A stretch of DNA of 64,000 nucleotides from Geobacter sp. FeAm09. GTDB lineage: Bacteria; Desulfobacterota; Desulfuromonadia; Geobacterales; Pseudopelobacteraceae. Made by a program: the position numbers and the translations under genes. Below the pieces are notes generated by a model. The model was not told the DNA's origin. It made no database searches and worked only from the letters and a program-made list of their open reading frames with translations. Within the stretch, counting starts at the first letter, position 1. The number at the start of each line of letters is the position of its first letter. The stretch spans positions 2,536,001-2,600,000 of the forward strand of contig NZ_CP042466.1 of NCBI RefSeq assembly GCF_008330225.1, given 5' to 3'. Shown piece by piece: positions 35,472 through 43,216 of this stretch.

Positions 35472-35842
35472 AGAAAAAGGTCCTGGTCATAGAGGACAAC
35501 GAACAGAACCTGTACCTCGTAACCTTCATCCTGGAAAGGTACGGCTACGAGGTCAGCGCCGCGCGGGACGGGGGCGCGGGCATAGACCTGGCCGCCCAGC
35601 TCAAACCGGACATCATTCTGCTGGACATCCAACTGCCGATCATGGACGGTTATGCCGTTGCGCAAAGGCTCAGGGCCAACGCCGCCCTTGATCGGGTCCC
35701 CATTATCGCGGTGACGTCGTACGCCATGGCGGGTGACCGGGAGAAGGCCATTGCCGCCGGTTGCAACGGCTATATCGAAAAGCCCATCAACCCCGAGAGC
35801 TTCATGCAGCAGATCGAACAGTATCTGCCGGCGCCGCAGTAG
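35468..35842 (+). CDS. Single-domain response regulator (DivK/CheY-like)
   Basis: The 124-residue product is only a receiver domain. It has the acidic pair at Glu9-Asp10, the phospho-acceptor Asp53 in LLDIQLPIMDGYAVA, the conserved switch Thr/Ser in AVTSYAMAGD, and Lys in YIEKPINP. It has no output domain, so it probably shuttles phosphate or binds another protein. It is translationally coupled to the MASE1 kinase, its likely donor. Confidence 0.9.
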   Translation: MKKKVLVIEDNEQNLYLVTFILERYGYEVSAARDGGAGIDLAAQLKPDIILLDIQLPIMDGYAVAQRLRANAALDRVPIIAVTSYAMAGDREKAIAAGCNGYIEKPINPESFMQQIEQYLPAPQ

Positions 35843-36006
35843 CCGGTGGCGCAAAGCGCCATGGGGAAGACCGGATGCCCAAGGCCGGCTGGGAGCAGCC
35901 AAGGCATCCCAAGAGAGGCTGGCCTCTGTTGCGAATGCCGGGCAACGCCGCAGACGGTTCCCGCAATGGATTTTCAACCGAACGCTCAGCCAGGGAGGAG
36001 CTGGAC

Positions 36007-37698
36007 ATGCCCAAAATCCTGATAGTTGATGATAACGACCAGAACCGCTACTTCCTCGAGGTGTTGCTGAAAGGGCACGGATTTGAGACGACGCGCGCCG
36101 CAAACGGCGCCGAAGCCCTGAAGTCGGCCCTGGAAACCCCGCCGGACATCATCATCAGCGATATTCTCATGCCGGTCATGGACGGTTATGCACTTTGCCG
36201 CGAATGGATGGCCCATGAACGGCTCAAAAAAGTCCCTTTCATATTCTACACCGCAACCTTTACCGAACCTCAGGACGAAGAACTGGCCCTGAACCTTGGC
36301 GCCAGCAGATTCGTGATCAAGCCCCAGGACCCGGATATCCTGCTGCAGATCATCAACGAGGTTCTCGAGGGGCACCATGCCAACACCGCTCCCGCACCGA
36401 CGGCGCCCCGGCCCGACGAGCAGCAGGTACTCCAGGAATACAACGAGGCCCTGTTCCGCAAGCTGGAAAAGAAGATGATGGAACTGGAAAAGACCAACCG
36501 GGAACTGGAAAACACCCTCAAGGAGCAGAAGCGCCTCGAAGGGCAGTTGCGACAGGCGCAGAAGATGGAGGTCATCGGCCGGTTCGCCGGCGGCATAGCC
36601 CACGACTTCAACAACATCCTGACCGCAATCGTGGGGTACGGCCACCTGATGCGCATGAAGATGGAAGGCGGCAACCCCCTGCTGGCCTATGTGGACCAGG
36701 TGCTTCTGGCCACGGAGAGGGCGGCGAACCTGACCCGCAGCCTGCTGACGTTCAGCAGAAAGGAAGAGATGAAGTCGCGGCCGGTCGATTTGAACGACAT
36801 CATCAAAAATGTGGAAAAATTTCTCAAACGGATCATCGGCGAAGACGTCCAGTTGAACATCGTCATCAAGGAAGAAGCCATCCGGATCGTTGCCGACAGC
36901 GGCAACATCGAACAGGTTCTGCTGAATCTGGCGACAAATGCCCGGGACGCCATGCCGGGCGGCGGCATTCTGACCATCGAATCGGAGATCACCGTCCTGG
37001 ACGATCAGTTTGTCCGGGCGCATGGATACGGCTCCCCCGGCACCTACGCCCTGCTGTCGGTTTCCGACAGCGGCGAGGGAATGGATGAGGACACGCGGCA
37101 GAATATTTACGAACCGTTCTTCACCACCAAGGAAACCGGCAGGGGGACCGGGTTGGGGCTGTCCATCGTCTACGGCATCGTCAAGCAGCACAACGGCTTT
37201 ATCTCGGTCTACAGCGAACCGGGGCACGGGACCACCTTCAAGATCCTGATCCCCTGCACCGATGACGATTCCGTTGCCGATTCGCCGGCCGGCCATGTCG
37301 TTCCCCTGGGAGGGAACGAAACCATCCTGGTGGCGGAAGACGATGCCGCCATCAGGCGTTTTGCCGAGGAATTTCTCACCAGTCTGGGATACCGCGTGCT
37401 CCTTGCCGAAGACGGCCAGGATGCCATCGATACCTTTCGTCAGCATAGGGAGCAGATCAAGCTGGCGCTCATCGACACCATCATGCCGAGAAAGAACGGG
37501 CTTGAGGTCTCCGAGGAGATCAGGGCCATCCAACCGGGGATAAAGATTCTCTTCACCAGCGGGCATACCGCCGACCTGATTCACGACAAGGGTTTGATAC
37601 AGGAAGGGGCCGAGCTGATAACAAAGCCCTTGAGGCCCTATGAGCTTTCGTGCAAATTACGGGAGATGCTCAATGCCGAATTATGCCCCATGCGGTAA
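36007..37698 (+). CDS. Hybrid REC-HisKA-HATPase-REC kinase
   Basis: The 563-residue soluble protein has an N-terminal receiver (acceptor Asp52 in IIISDILMPVMDG), a coiled-coil linker (about 145-185, Glu/Lys rich), and a HisKA with GIAHDFNNILTA placing His at 199. The HATPase has NLATNARDAMPGGG and GTGLGLSIVYG. A second receiver has Asp490 in LIDTIMPRKNG. This REC-first layout suggests input by phosphotransfer and no transmembrane sensing. The ATG follows AGGGAGGAG. The 164 bases after the previous gene contain a TGCCGGGCA half-like site but no clear terminator. Confidence 0.9.
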   Translation: MPKILIVDDNDQNRYFLEVLLKGHGFETTRAANGAEALKSALETPPDIIISDILMPVMDGYALCREWMAHERLKKVPFIFYTATFTEPQDEELALNLGASRFVIKPQDPDILLQIINEVLEGHHANTAPAPTAPRPDEQQVLQEYNEALFRKLEKKMMELEKTNRELENTLKEQKRLEGQLRQAQKMEVIGRFAGGIAHDFNNILTAIVGYGHLMRMKMEGGNPLLAYVDQVLLATERAANLTRSLLTFSRKEEMKSRPVDLNDIIKNVEKFLKRIIGEDVQLNIVIKEEAIRIVADSGNIEQVLLNLATNARDAMPGGGILTIESEITVLDDQFVRAHGYGSPGTYALLSVSDSGEGMDEDTRQNIYEPFFTTKETGRGTGLGLSIVYGIVKQHNGFISVYSEPGHGTTFKILIPCTDDDSVADSPAGHVVPLGGNETILVAEDDAAIRRFAEEFLTSLGYRVLLAEDGQDAIDTFRQHREQIKLALIDTIMPRKNGLEVSEEIRAIQPGIKILFTSGHTADLIHDKGLIQEGAELITKPLRPYELSCKLREMLNAELCPMR

Positions 37699-37710
37699 TC
37701 CCCCGTCGTT

Positions 37711-37720
37711 TGCCCGGGCA
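37711..37720. promoter_or_regulatory. TGCCCGGGCA palindrome upstream of sensor kinase 3
   Basis: This is the same perfect palindrome as at 32907-32916, placed 42 bases before the start of the next kinase. Each copy is also followed by an 8-base GGTGCCGC or its complement within 35 bases. A regulator binding site is possible. Confidence 0.3.
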
Positions 37721-37762
37721 GATGTATTCATGGGCCGCGGCACCTTCCACGGTCGAGCCTGA

Positions 37763-39145
37763 ATGGATTTGCACCTCGAAAAATTATGGCGGTGTGTCAC
37801 GCGCGACCAGAATGCGCCGATGGAGGTCCGCCTCTTTCGCCTGGTGTCCCTGGCGGTGGCCCTGCTCAGCCTTCTTCTCATCCTCCCGACCAATATCCTT
37901 TTAAACCTCCCCGCAGCCCAAAATATGATCATTTTGGTATTTGGCCTGCTGCTCCTCTATTTCTACCGGGCCTCCTGCCGCGGCCGCCACTACATCAAAA
38001 GCCTCTATGCCCTGACCATCCTGGTGCTGAATCTCACTTGGTTCATGAACGGCGGGACCCTCGGCAGCATCAGCTATTACTTCTTTGCGGCCCTTCTGTA
38101 CCCCCTGACCTTTTTCCGCGGGCCGAGACGCTGGACCATGTTTCTGCTGCTCGTGCTCAACGCGAGTGCCCTGCCGGTCGTGGAATACTGCTTCCCCTCC
38201 CTGGTCATACCGTTCACTACGCCCCAGGACCGGTTGATCGACCTGACATCCGGCGTCCCCTTCAGTTATGCTGCCTGTGCGCTGCTGTTCTGGGTGGTTA
38301 TTACCAACTACGACAAGGAAAGCGCCAGGGCGGCGAACGAAATCGCGGAGCGCAAGCGTTACGAGGGAGAACTGCTCAACGCCAGAAAGGCCGCCGATAG
38401 CGCCAACCTGGCCAAGAGCCAGTTTCTCGCCAACATGAGCCACGAGATCCGCACCCCCATGAACGGCATCATCGGGGGGGCGCAACTCCTCGGCATGACC
38501 GAGCTCCACCCGGAGCAGAAAGAATGCCTGGAGTACATTCGGAGCTCCTCAGAGAGCCTGATGGCGATCATAAACGATGTGCTCGACCTCTCAAAAATAG
38601 AGGCCGGCAAGATCGAGCTCGAATGCGCGGCCTTCAGCCTGCGGGGCTGTCTCGGCCAAGCCGTCGCCCCCCACATCACCCACAGCGCCGCCAAGGGGCT
38701 TGCCCTGAAAATGGACATCCCGGACCATGTCCCCGATGGAGTGGCCGGGGACCAGCTCAGGCTGAAACAGGTCGTAGCCAACCTGGTCGGCAACGCCGTC
38801 AAGTTTACCAGCCGGGGCGGGATAACGGTTTCCGTTGCCCTGCTTGAAAAGAGCGACGGTGCCGTCCTCCTGCGGTTCAGCGTTTCGGACACCGGCATCG
38901 GCATCAAGCCGCTGGACATGGATAAGATCTTTGCCCCCTTCACCCAGGCGGATTCATCCACCTCGCGCAAATACGGCGGAACCGGGCTCGGGCTTTCCAT
39001 CAGCAGGGAACTCGTCGAACTCATGGGCGGCAAGATCTGGGCGCACAGCGTGGAAGGCAGCGGCAGCACCTTCCATATCGAGGTTCCGCTTGCCGCCACC
39101 GAGGGGTGCAGCGTGGCGATGGCGGAAGCGGGAAGTGGGATCTGA
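37763..39145 (+). CDS. Membrane sensor histidine kinase, six-to-seven helix N-terminus
   Basis: The 460-residue protein begins with about six hydrophobic helices (about 25-200: FRLVSLAVALLSLLLILPTN, then IILVFGLLLLYFY, ending CALLFWVVITNYD). A short coiled coil and HisKA follow, with SHEIRTPMNG and phospho-acceptor His at about 227. The HATPase has NLVGNAVKF, DTGIGI and GTGLGLSISREL. It has no receiver or PAS domain. The extracytoplasmic ligand, if any, is not recognisable. It closes the four-gene signalling block; no DNA-binding output regulator is encoded nearby. Confidence 0.88.
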   Translation: MDLHLEKLWRCVTRDQNAPMEVRLFRLVSLAVALLSLLLILPTNILLNLPAAQNMIILVFGLLLLYFYRASCRGRHYIKSLYALTILVLNLTWFMNGGTLGSISYYFFAALLYPLTFFRGPRRWTMFLLLVLNASALPVVEYCFPSLVIPFTTPQDRLIDLTSGVPFSYAACALLFWVVITNYDKESARAANEIAERKRYEGELLNARKAADSANLAKSQFLANMSHEIRTPMNGIIGGAQLLGMTELHPEQKECLEYIRSSSESLMAIINDVLDLSKIEAGKIELECAAFSLRGCLGQAVAPHITHSAAKGLALKMDIPDHVPDGVAGDQLRLKQVVANLVGNAVKFTSRGGITVSVALLEKSDGAVLLRFSVSDTGIGIKPLDMDKIFAPFTQADSSTSRKYGGTGLGLSISRELVELMGGKIWAHSVEGSGSTFHIEVPLAATEGCSVAMAEAGSGI

Positions 39146-39275
39146 GCATGGCGTGGAGCGGACAACATCGCCATTACCTCTCACTATTGCCATTACAATC
39201 GGATAAACCAATTTGACCTTGGCCGGTTAACGCTTTAGGATGCTCCTCCGCTTATTAATGCCGAGGGGGCCTTTT

Positions 39276-39692
39276 GTGAAATACGTATCCGCACTGTTCC
39301 TCGTCCTGATTCCCTCCCTCCTCTGGGGCGGCCAGGTTCCAACCGTGTGCCATAACGAACTCTCCGCATGGATCAAAGCCAATAAAAGGCTATCCATCGT
39401 GGACATCCAGGATGTCGAAGGGTTTCGCGCCCACAATTACGAACATTCGTTTGCCACGGGCAACGATTCTGCCCGTTTGCAGAAAATCGCCGCCAAACTG
39501 CGCTCGGCCGGGGGCAAGGTAATCGTGGTCAGCGCAACAGGCGGCAGCGACGCCCTGCATGCCGCGGAACTGCTCGAACGCGGAGGCGTCCAGCATTCCC
39601 GGATTCTGCTGCTGGAGGGGGGCATGGAGGCAGCGGCCAGGAATGCTGCCTGTGACTGCTGTAAACCGGCCCGGCCAGGTCAACCGGAATGA
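39276..39692 (+). CDS. Exported rhodanese-fold protein lacking the catalytic cysteine
   Basis: The 138-residue product starts best at a GTG with GAGGGGG 8 bases upstream and a signal peptide (MKYVSALFLVLIPSLLWGG). The mature part follows the rhodanese pattern: LSIVDIQDVEGFRAHNYEHS, then the active-site loop position VVSATGGSDALHAAELL, then ILLLEGGMEAAAR. In active rhodaneses this loop starts with Cys; here it is Ser. A C-terminal cluster CDCC could supply redox thiols. It is coupled by a 4-base overlap to the Fe-S/TVP38 fusion gene. It may bind or hand over sulfur or selenium species, or be purely structural. Confidence 0.75.
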   Translation: MKYVSALFLVLIPSLLWGGQVPTVCHNELSAWIKANKRLSIVDIQDVEGFRAHNYEHSFATGNDSARLQKIAAKLRSAGGKVIVVSATGGSDALHAAELLERGGVQHSRILLLEGGMEAAARNAACDCCKPARPGQPE

Positions 39693-42109
39693 GTTCCATC
39701 CAGAGCGAAACCAAGCCGTTGCGGCCGCAACTGGCAGCGCTGCTCGCGGACGACATCGGCACCTGCACGGGGTGCGGCGTCTGCGTCAGGGAGTGCGGAT
39801 TCCTGAGGCTCTACGGCTCCCCCCGCCATATCGCCCGTTCCTACAACCCGGATGATCCGAAAAAGAATGTCATCTGTTTCGAATGCAGCCTTTGCGGACT
39901 CTGCTCCGCCGTGTGCCCCACCGGCGTCAAGCCCCAGGCCCTCTTTCTGGAGATGCGGCGCGAGGCGGTTGATCGGGGCTTTGGCTCGTTCCGTGAACAC
40001 AAGGGGCTTCTCGGGTACGAGCGGACCGGCACGTCCCGCCGCTTCACATGGTACGGCCTGCCTGAAGGGTGCACCACGATCTTTTTCCCGGGCTGCGCCT
40101 TGCCGGGCACCCGCCCCGGCGTCACGCTGGCGGTCTATGAGAAACTGCGGGAGACGCTCCCCACCCTCGGCCTGGTGCTGGACTGCTGCACCAAGCCGTC
40201 CCACGACCTGGGAAGGGAACAGCATTTCTCCCGGATGTTCGGCGAGATGGTCGCCTGGCTGGAATCCCACGGCATACAACGGGTCCTGGTGGCCTGTCCC
40301 AACTGCTACAAGGTCTTTTCCGAATACGCCCCCCAGTTCCACACGGAAACGGTCTACGAAAAGCTTGCCGGAATCCTGCCGGCTGCGGCCTCGGAGGCGC
40401 CCGCTGCTCCGGTGACCATCCACGATCCCTGCGTGGTCAGGTTCGCCTCCGCGCCGCAGGAAGCGGCGCGCGGTCTGGTTTCCCGATCCGGCCGGGTAAT
40501 CGAAGAGATGCCGCACACGCGCACGAGGACTCTCTGCTGCGGTGAAGGGGGAACCGTAGGGGCCCTGGCACCTGACCTGGCCGATGGCTGGGGAGAACTC
40601 CGGTCGGGTGAAGCCGCGGGCCGCCAGGTGGTCACCTACTGTGCCGGCTGCGCCAATCACCTCGGGAAACGGCTTACGGTGAGCCACGTCCTCGACCTGG
40701 TCTTCGACGCGTCGAAGCCGGCAACGGGTCCGATCACCTATGTCAATCGCCTGCGCCTCAAATCCCGGTTCAAGAACATCGTGCCCGCCGCCGTAACCAG
40801 GGAGAGAACCGTCCCCGGCAGCGGGTCCGGGATGCTCCGGCCGCTCCTCTTTCTGGGCGTCATGATCGCCGCCATCGTTCTGGTGCGGGCGAGCGGGGCC
40901 GGCCAGTACCTGGAACCGGAACGGCTGCGCGCCCTGTTTGCCGGCTTCGGCATCGTGGCGCCGCTGGTGTACATCGCCATCTATACGGTCGCCCCCGCCC
41001 TGATGCTGCCCGGCCTCCCCATCAGCATGGCCGGTGCAACCGTCTTCGGGCCGGTCTGGGGGGTGGTCTACACGATCATCGGGGCCACCCTGGGGGCCTG
41101 CGTGGCGTTCCTCATCGCCCGCTATGCCGCCCGGGACTGGGTGGAGCGCCAGCTGATCGGTTCACGGTGGAACAAACTCGACAGCGAGACCGCCCAAAAC
41201 GGCTGGAAAGCGGTGGCCTTCACCCGGCTGATCCCCCTGTTCCCCTTCAATCTGCTCAATTTCGCCTTCGGTCTGACGAAGATACCGTTTCCCCAGTACG
41301 CCGTGGCAACGTTTATCTTCATGCTGCCCGGCACCATCGCCTTCATCACGTTTTCCAGTTCGTTGCTGGGGTTGCTGAAGGGCAAAGTCTCCCGCGAATT
41401 TTTCGTCGGAATCATCCTTATCGTCACGGTATCGCTTATTCCCAGGCTGGTGAAATGGTACCGGAACCGGGAGCCCCGGCCGGAGATTCCGTGGAGCCTG
41501 CGGAGAAGCCTGCAGTGCAAGGCCGCTGCCATCGCGGCGCTCGCCGCGACTGCGGCCGGTGTCTATGGTGCGATACAAAAATATTTCTGGGCTCTCAATG
41601 CCTACCTCTACACCATCGAGTTCAACCTGCTCTTTGTGGCACATCGCCTCGGAGATGGCGACCTGGCCGGTTTCGTCGAATACCTGCGGCCGATGTCGAA
41701 TGCCCGTGCCGCCGGGATCGCCCTGGTCTGCCAGACGATGCACACGTTTGCCTTTCCCTTTTCCCCCCTGCGCACAACGGCGGCCTTTACGGCGGCTTTC
41801 GGCACGCCGGCAGGCGTTGCCTATGTCGGCGGCGCCGGCCTGGTCGTCGCCGGACTGAGCGCACTGTTCGGCCGCTTCTGCCTGGGCGATCTTGCGCCGC
41901 TCCACTACCAGTACCGGGGGAGGGAGCCGCTGACGCCGACCCCCGCCTGGGCCGCGTGGTCCGCCGGGGCAATGGCGGCGATCCCGGGCTTTCCGCTGCT
42001 GGCATGCGGTCTCTGGATCGGGGGGTTCCGCATCCCGCTGGGCCGTTCCGTTGCCGCCCTCACGGCAGGGCTTGTTGTCCGGATGCTTCTTTCGCTTGCA
42101 ATACGATAA
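39689..42109 (+). CDS. Fusion of 4Fe-4S/CCG oxidoreductase and TVP38/DedA-type membrane protein
   Basis: The 806-residue protein has two ferredoxin motifs: Cys26/29/32/36 (CTGCGVCVREC) and Cys66/69/72/76. It then has a CCG-type oxidoreductase region (FFPGC near 130, DCCTKPSHD near 170, CPNC, CCGEGG near 285, CAGC near 315) as in HdrB and GlpC. From about 380 it is a TVP38/TMEM64 membrane protein (LPGLPISMAGATVFGPVWGV, then FTRLIPLFPFNLLNFAFGLT). It ends in a further hydrophobic segment of about 200 residues with several helices. Its start overlaps the rhodanese-like stop by 4 bases. I infer an inner-membrane electron-transfer and transport protein. In E. coli, TVP38 proteins YdjX/YdjZ and rhodanese YnjE lie in a neighbouring cluster, which the arrangement here recalls. 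Confidence 0.85.
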   Translation: MSSIQSETKPLRPQLAALLADDIGTCTGCGVCVRECGFLRLYGSPRHIARSYNPDDPKKNVICFECSLCGLCSAVCPTGVKPQALFLEMRREAVDRGFGSFREHKGLLGYERTGTSRRFTWYGLPEGCTTIFFPGCALPGTRPGVTLAVYEKLRETLPTLGLVLDCCTKPSHDLGREQHFSRMFGEMVAWLESHGIQRVLVACPNCYKVFSEYAPQFHTETVYEKLAGILPAAASEAPAAPVTIHDPCVVRFASAPQEAARGLVSRSGRVIEEMPHTRTRTLCCGEGGTVGALAPDLADGWGELRSGEAAGRQVVTYCAGCANHLGKRLTVSHVLDLVFDASKPATGPITYVNRLRLKSRFKNIVPAAVTRERTVPGSGSGMLRPLLFLGVMIAAIVLVRASGAGQYLEPERLRALFAGFGIVAPLVYIAIYTVAPALMLPGLPISMAGATVFGPVWGVVYTIIGATLGACVAFLIARYAARDWVERQLIGSRWNKLDSETAQNGWKAVAFTRLIPLFPFNLLNFAFGLTKIPFPQYAVATFIFMLPGTIAFITFSSSLLGLLKGKVSREFFVGIILIVTVSLIPRLVKWYRNREPRPEIPWSLRRSLQCKAAAIAALAATAAGVYGAIQKYFWALNAYLYTIEFNLLFVAHRLGDGDLAGFVEYLRPMSNARAAGIALVCQTMHTFAFPFSPLRTTAAFTAAFGTPAGVAYVGGAGLVVAGLSALFGRFCLGDLAPLHYQYRGREPLTPTPAWAAWSAGAMAAIPGFPLLACGLWIGGFRIPLGRSVAALTAGLVVRMLLSLAIR

Positions 42110-42128
42110 TCACCACAGGAGGTTTCAT

Positions 42129-42872
42129 ATGAACAGGTTCGTTCTTCGCACCATGCTGACAGCCGCACTTTGCTGTACCCTTGCCCTGCCGGCCGGAGCG
42201 GCCACCAAACAGAAACCGGGCGGAACGACGACTCTCAAGTCCGGCTCCGACGTCATGACGGTAGATCCAAAGGCCCGGGAGGTCCGCGTCACCACCACGG
42301 TGCTCAAAGACTGTTCCCAGCCGTCGGTATGCGACTGGGGACGTCGGTTCCAGGCGTTTTTCGGCAGCAAGAACGGCAAGATGGCACCTTTTTTCATCTT
42401 CTCCACGGAAGTGAACCGGACCGACATCGACAAGGCGATCAAGGCTGTCGGCATCAAGTCCCGGCGCCAGATCCCCATGACCGAGGTCAAGCAGCGCACC
42501 GGCCTGAAAGCCACCACCCACAAGGATGACTATCTCGACGGTGATCCGGTGCTCGTGTCCGTACGCTGGAAAAAGGATGGAAAAGTGGTCGAGACGGCCA
42601 TCGAGGAGTTGATCGAAGAGAAGATTGCGGTCGACGGCAAAGACGTCGTCAAACCCTATACGCCCCATTTCGTGTACCACGGCACGGCCGAGGCGATCAA
42701 CTTTGCATCGGGCTGCATTGTCTGCCCCTCCGGGTGCAACGGGGGGATCATCGCCGACAACTCGCTCCCCCTGAAGGAAACCAGGAACTACTACCGCTTC
42801 GACTGGAGCAAGATGCCGGCGCCCGGAACGAAGGCCGAAATCGTCATCAAATCGATCTACGGTCCCAAGTAA
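42129..42872 (+). CDS. Secreted cysteine-rich protein, YdjY-like
   Basis: The 247-residue product has a signal peptide ending LALPAGAA and an AGGAGG ribosome-binding site. It contains VTTTVLKDCSQPSVCDWG, FFIFSTEVNRTDIDKAIKAV, and a C-terminal CIVCPSGCNGGIIAD. The last is a CxxCxxxC cluster able to hold a metal, Fe-S or disulfide. The pattern and context resemble YdjY-type proteins, but that call is uncertain. It follows the membrane Fe-S fusion gene by 19 bases and is followed by a strong terminator, so it is the last gene of the module. I infer a periplasmic partner of the membrane protein. Confidence 0.65.
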   Translation: MNRFVLRTMLTAALCCTLALPAGAATKQKPGGTTTLKSGSDVMTVDPKAREVRVTTTVLKDCSQPSVCDWGRRFQAFFGSKNGKMAPFFIFSTEVNRTDIDKAIKAVGIKSRRQIPMTEVKQRTGLKATTHKDDYLDGDPVLVSVRWKKDGKVVETAIEELIEEKIAVDGKDVVKPYTPHFVYHGTAEAINFASGCIVCPSGCNGGIIADNSLPLKETRNYYRFDWSKMPAPGTKAEIVIKSIYGPK

Positions 42873-42934
42873 GGCACATGCGGTGGGAGAATCGCCAGCC
42901 GATTCGCCGCACCGCCCTCCCTCACTGCCGGGAA

Positions 42935-42975
42935 GAGGAAGCGCAAACCGCATGCCGTTTGCGCTTCCTCCGTTT
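42935..42975 (+). terminator. Intrinsic terminator ending the redox module
   Basis: Perfect 14-bp arms GAGGAAGCGCAAAC and GTTTGCGCTTCCTC flank an 8-base loop, followed by CGTTTTATCC. It starts 62 bases after the stop of the cysteine-rich gene. The following 240 bases to the GGDEF gene hold no other recognisable element; they include an AT-richer stretch (43060-43130) that may carry the next promoter. Confidence 0.85.
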
Positions 42976-43216
42976 TATCCCCCATGCCGCTCCCTGCCGG
43001 CCGCAGACAGTCCGGCGTACCGGCCGGGCAGCCACCTCGCCGAATCAGCTCACCTTTTATCGTAAACACGTCGCATAATAGTACTTCACATTAATCACCC
43101 CTGAGGCTATACTTGATACCTGAGCTAAACATTAGGTCCCAGTCTCCATGGAGAATGATGCACAGTCCACCACGCGAACTCTTGGCGTCCAGAGATTCCG
43201 CAACCCGGGAGTGTAC

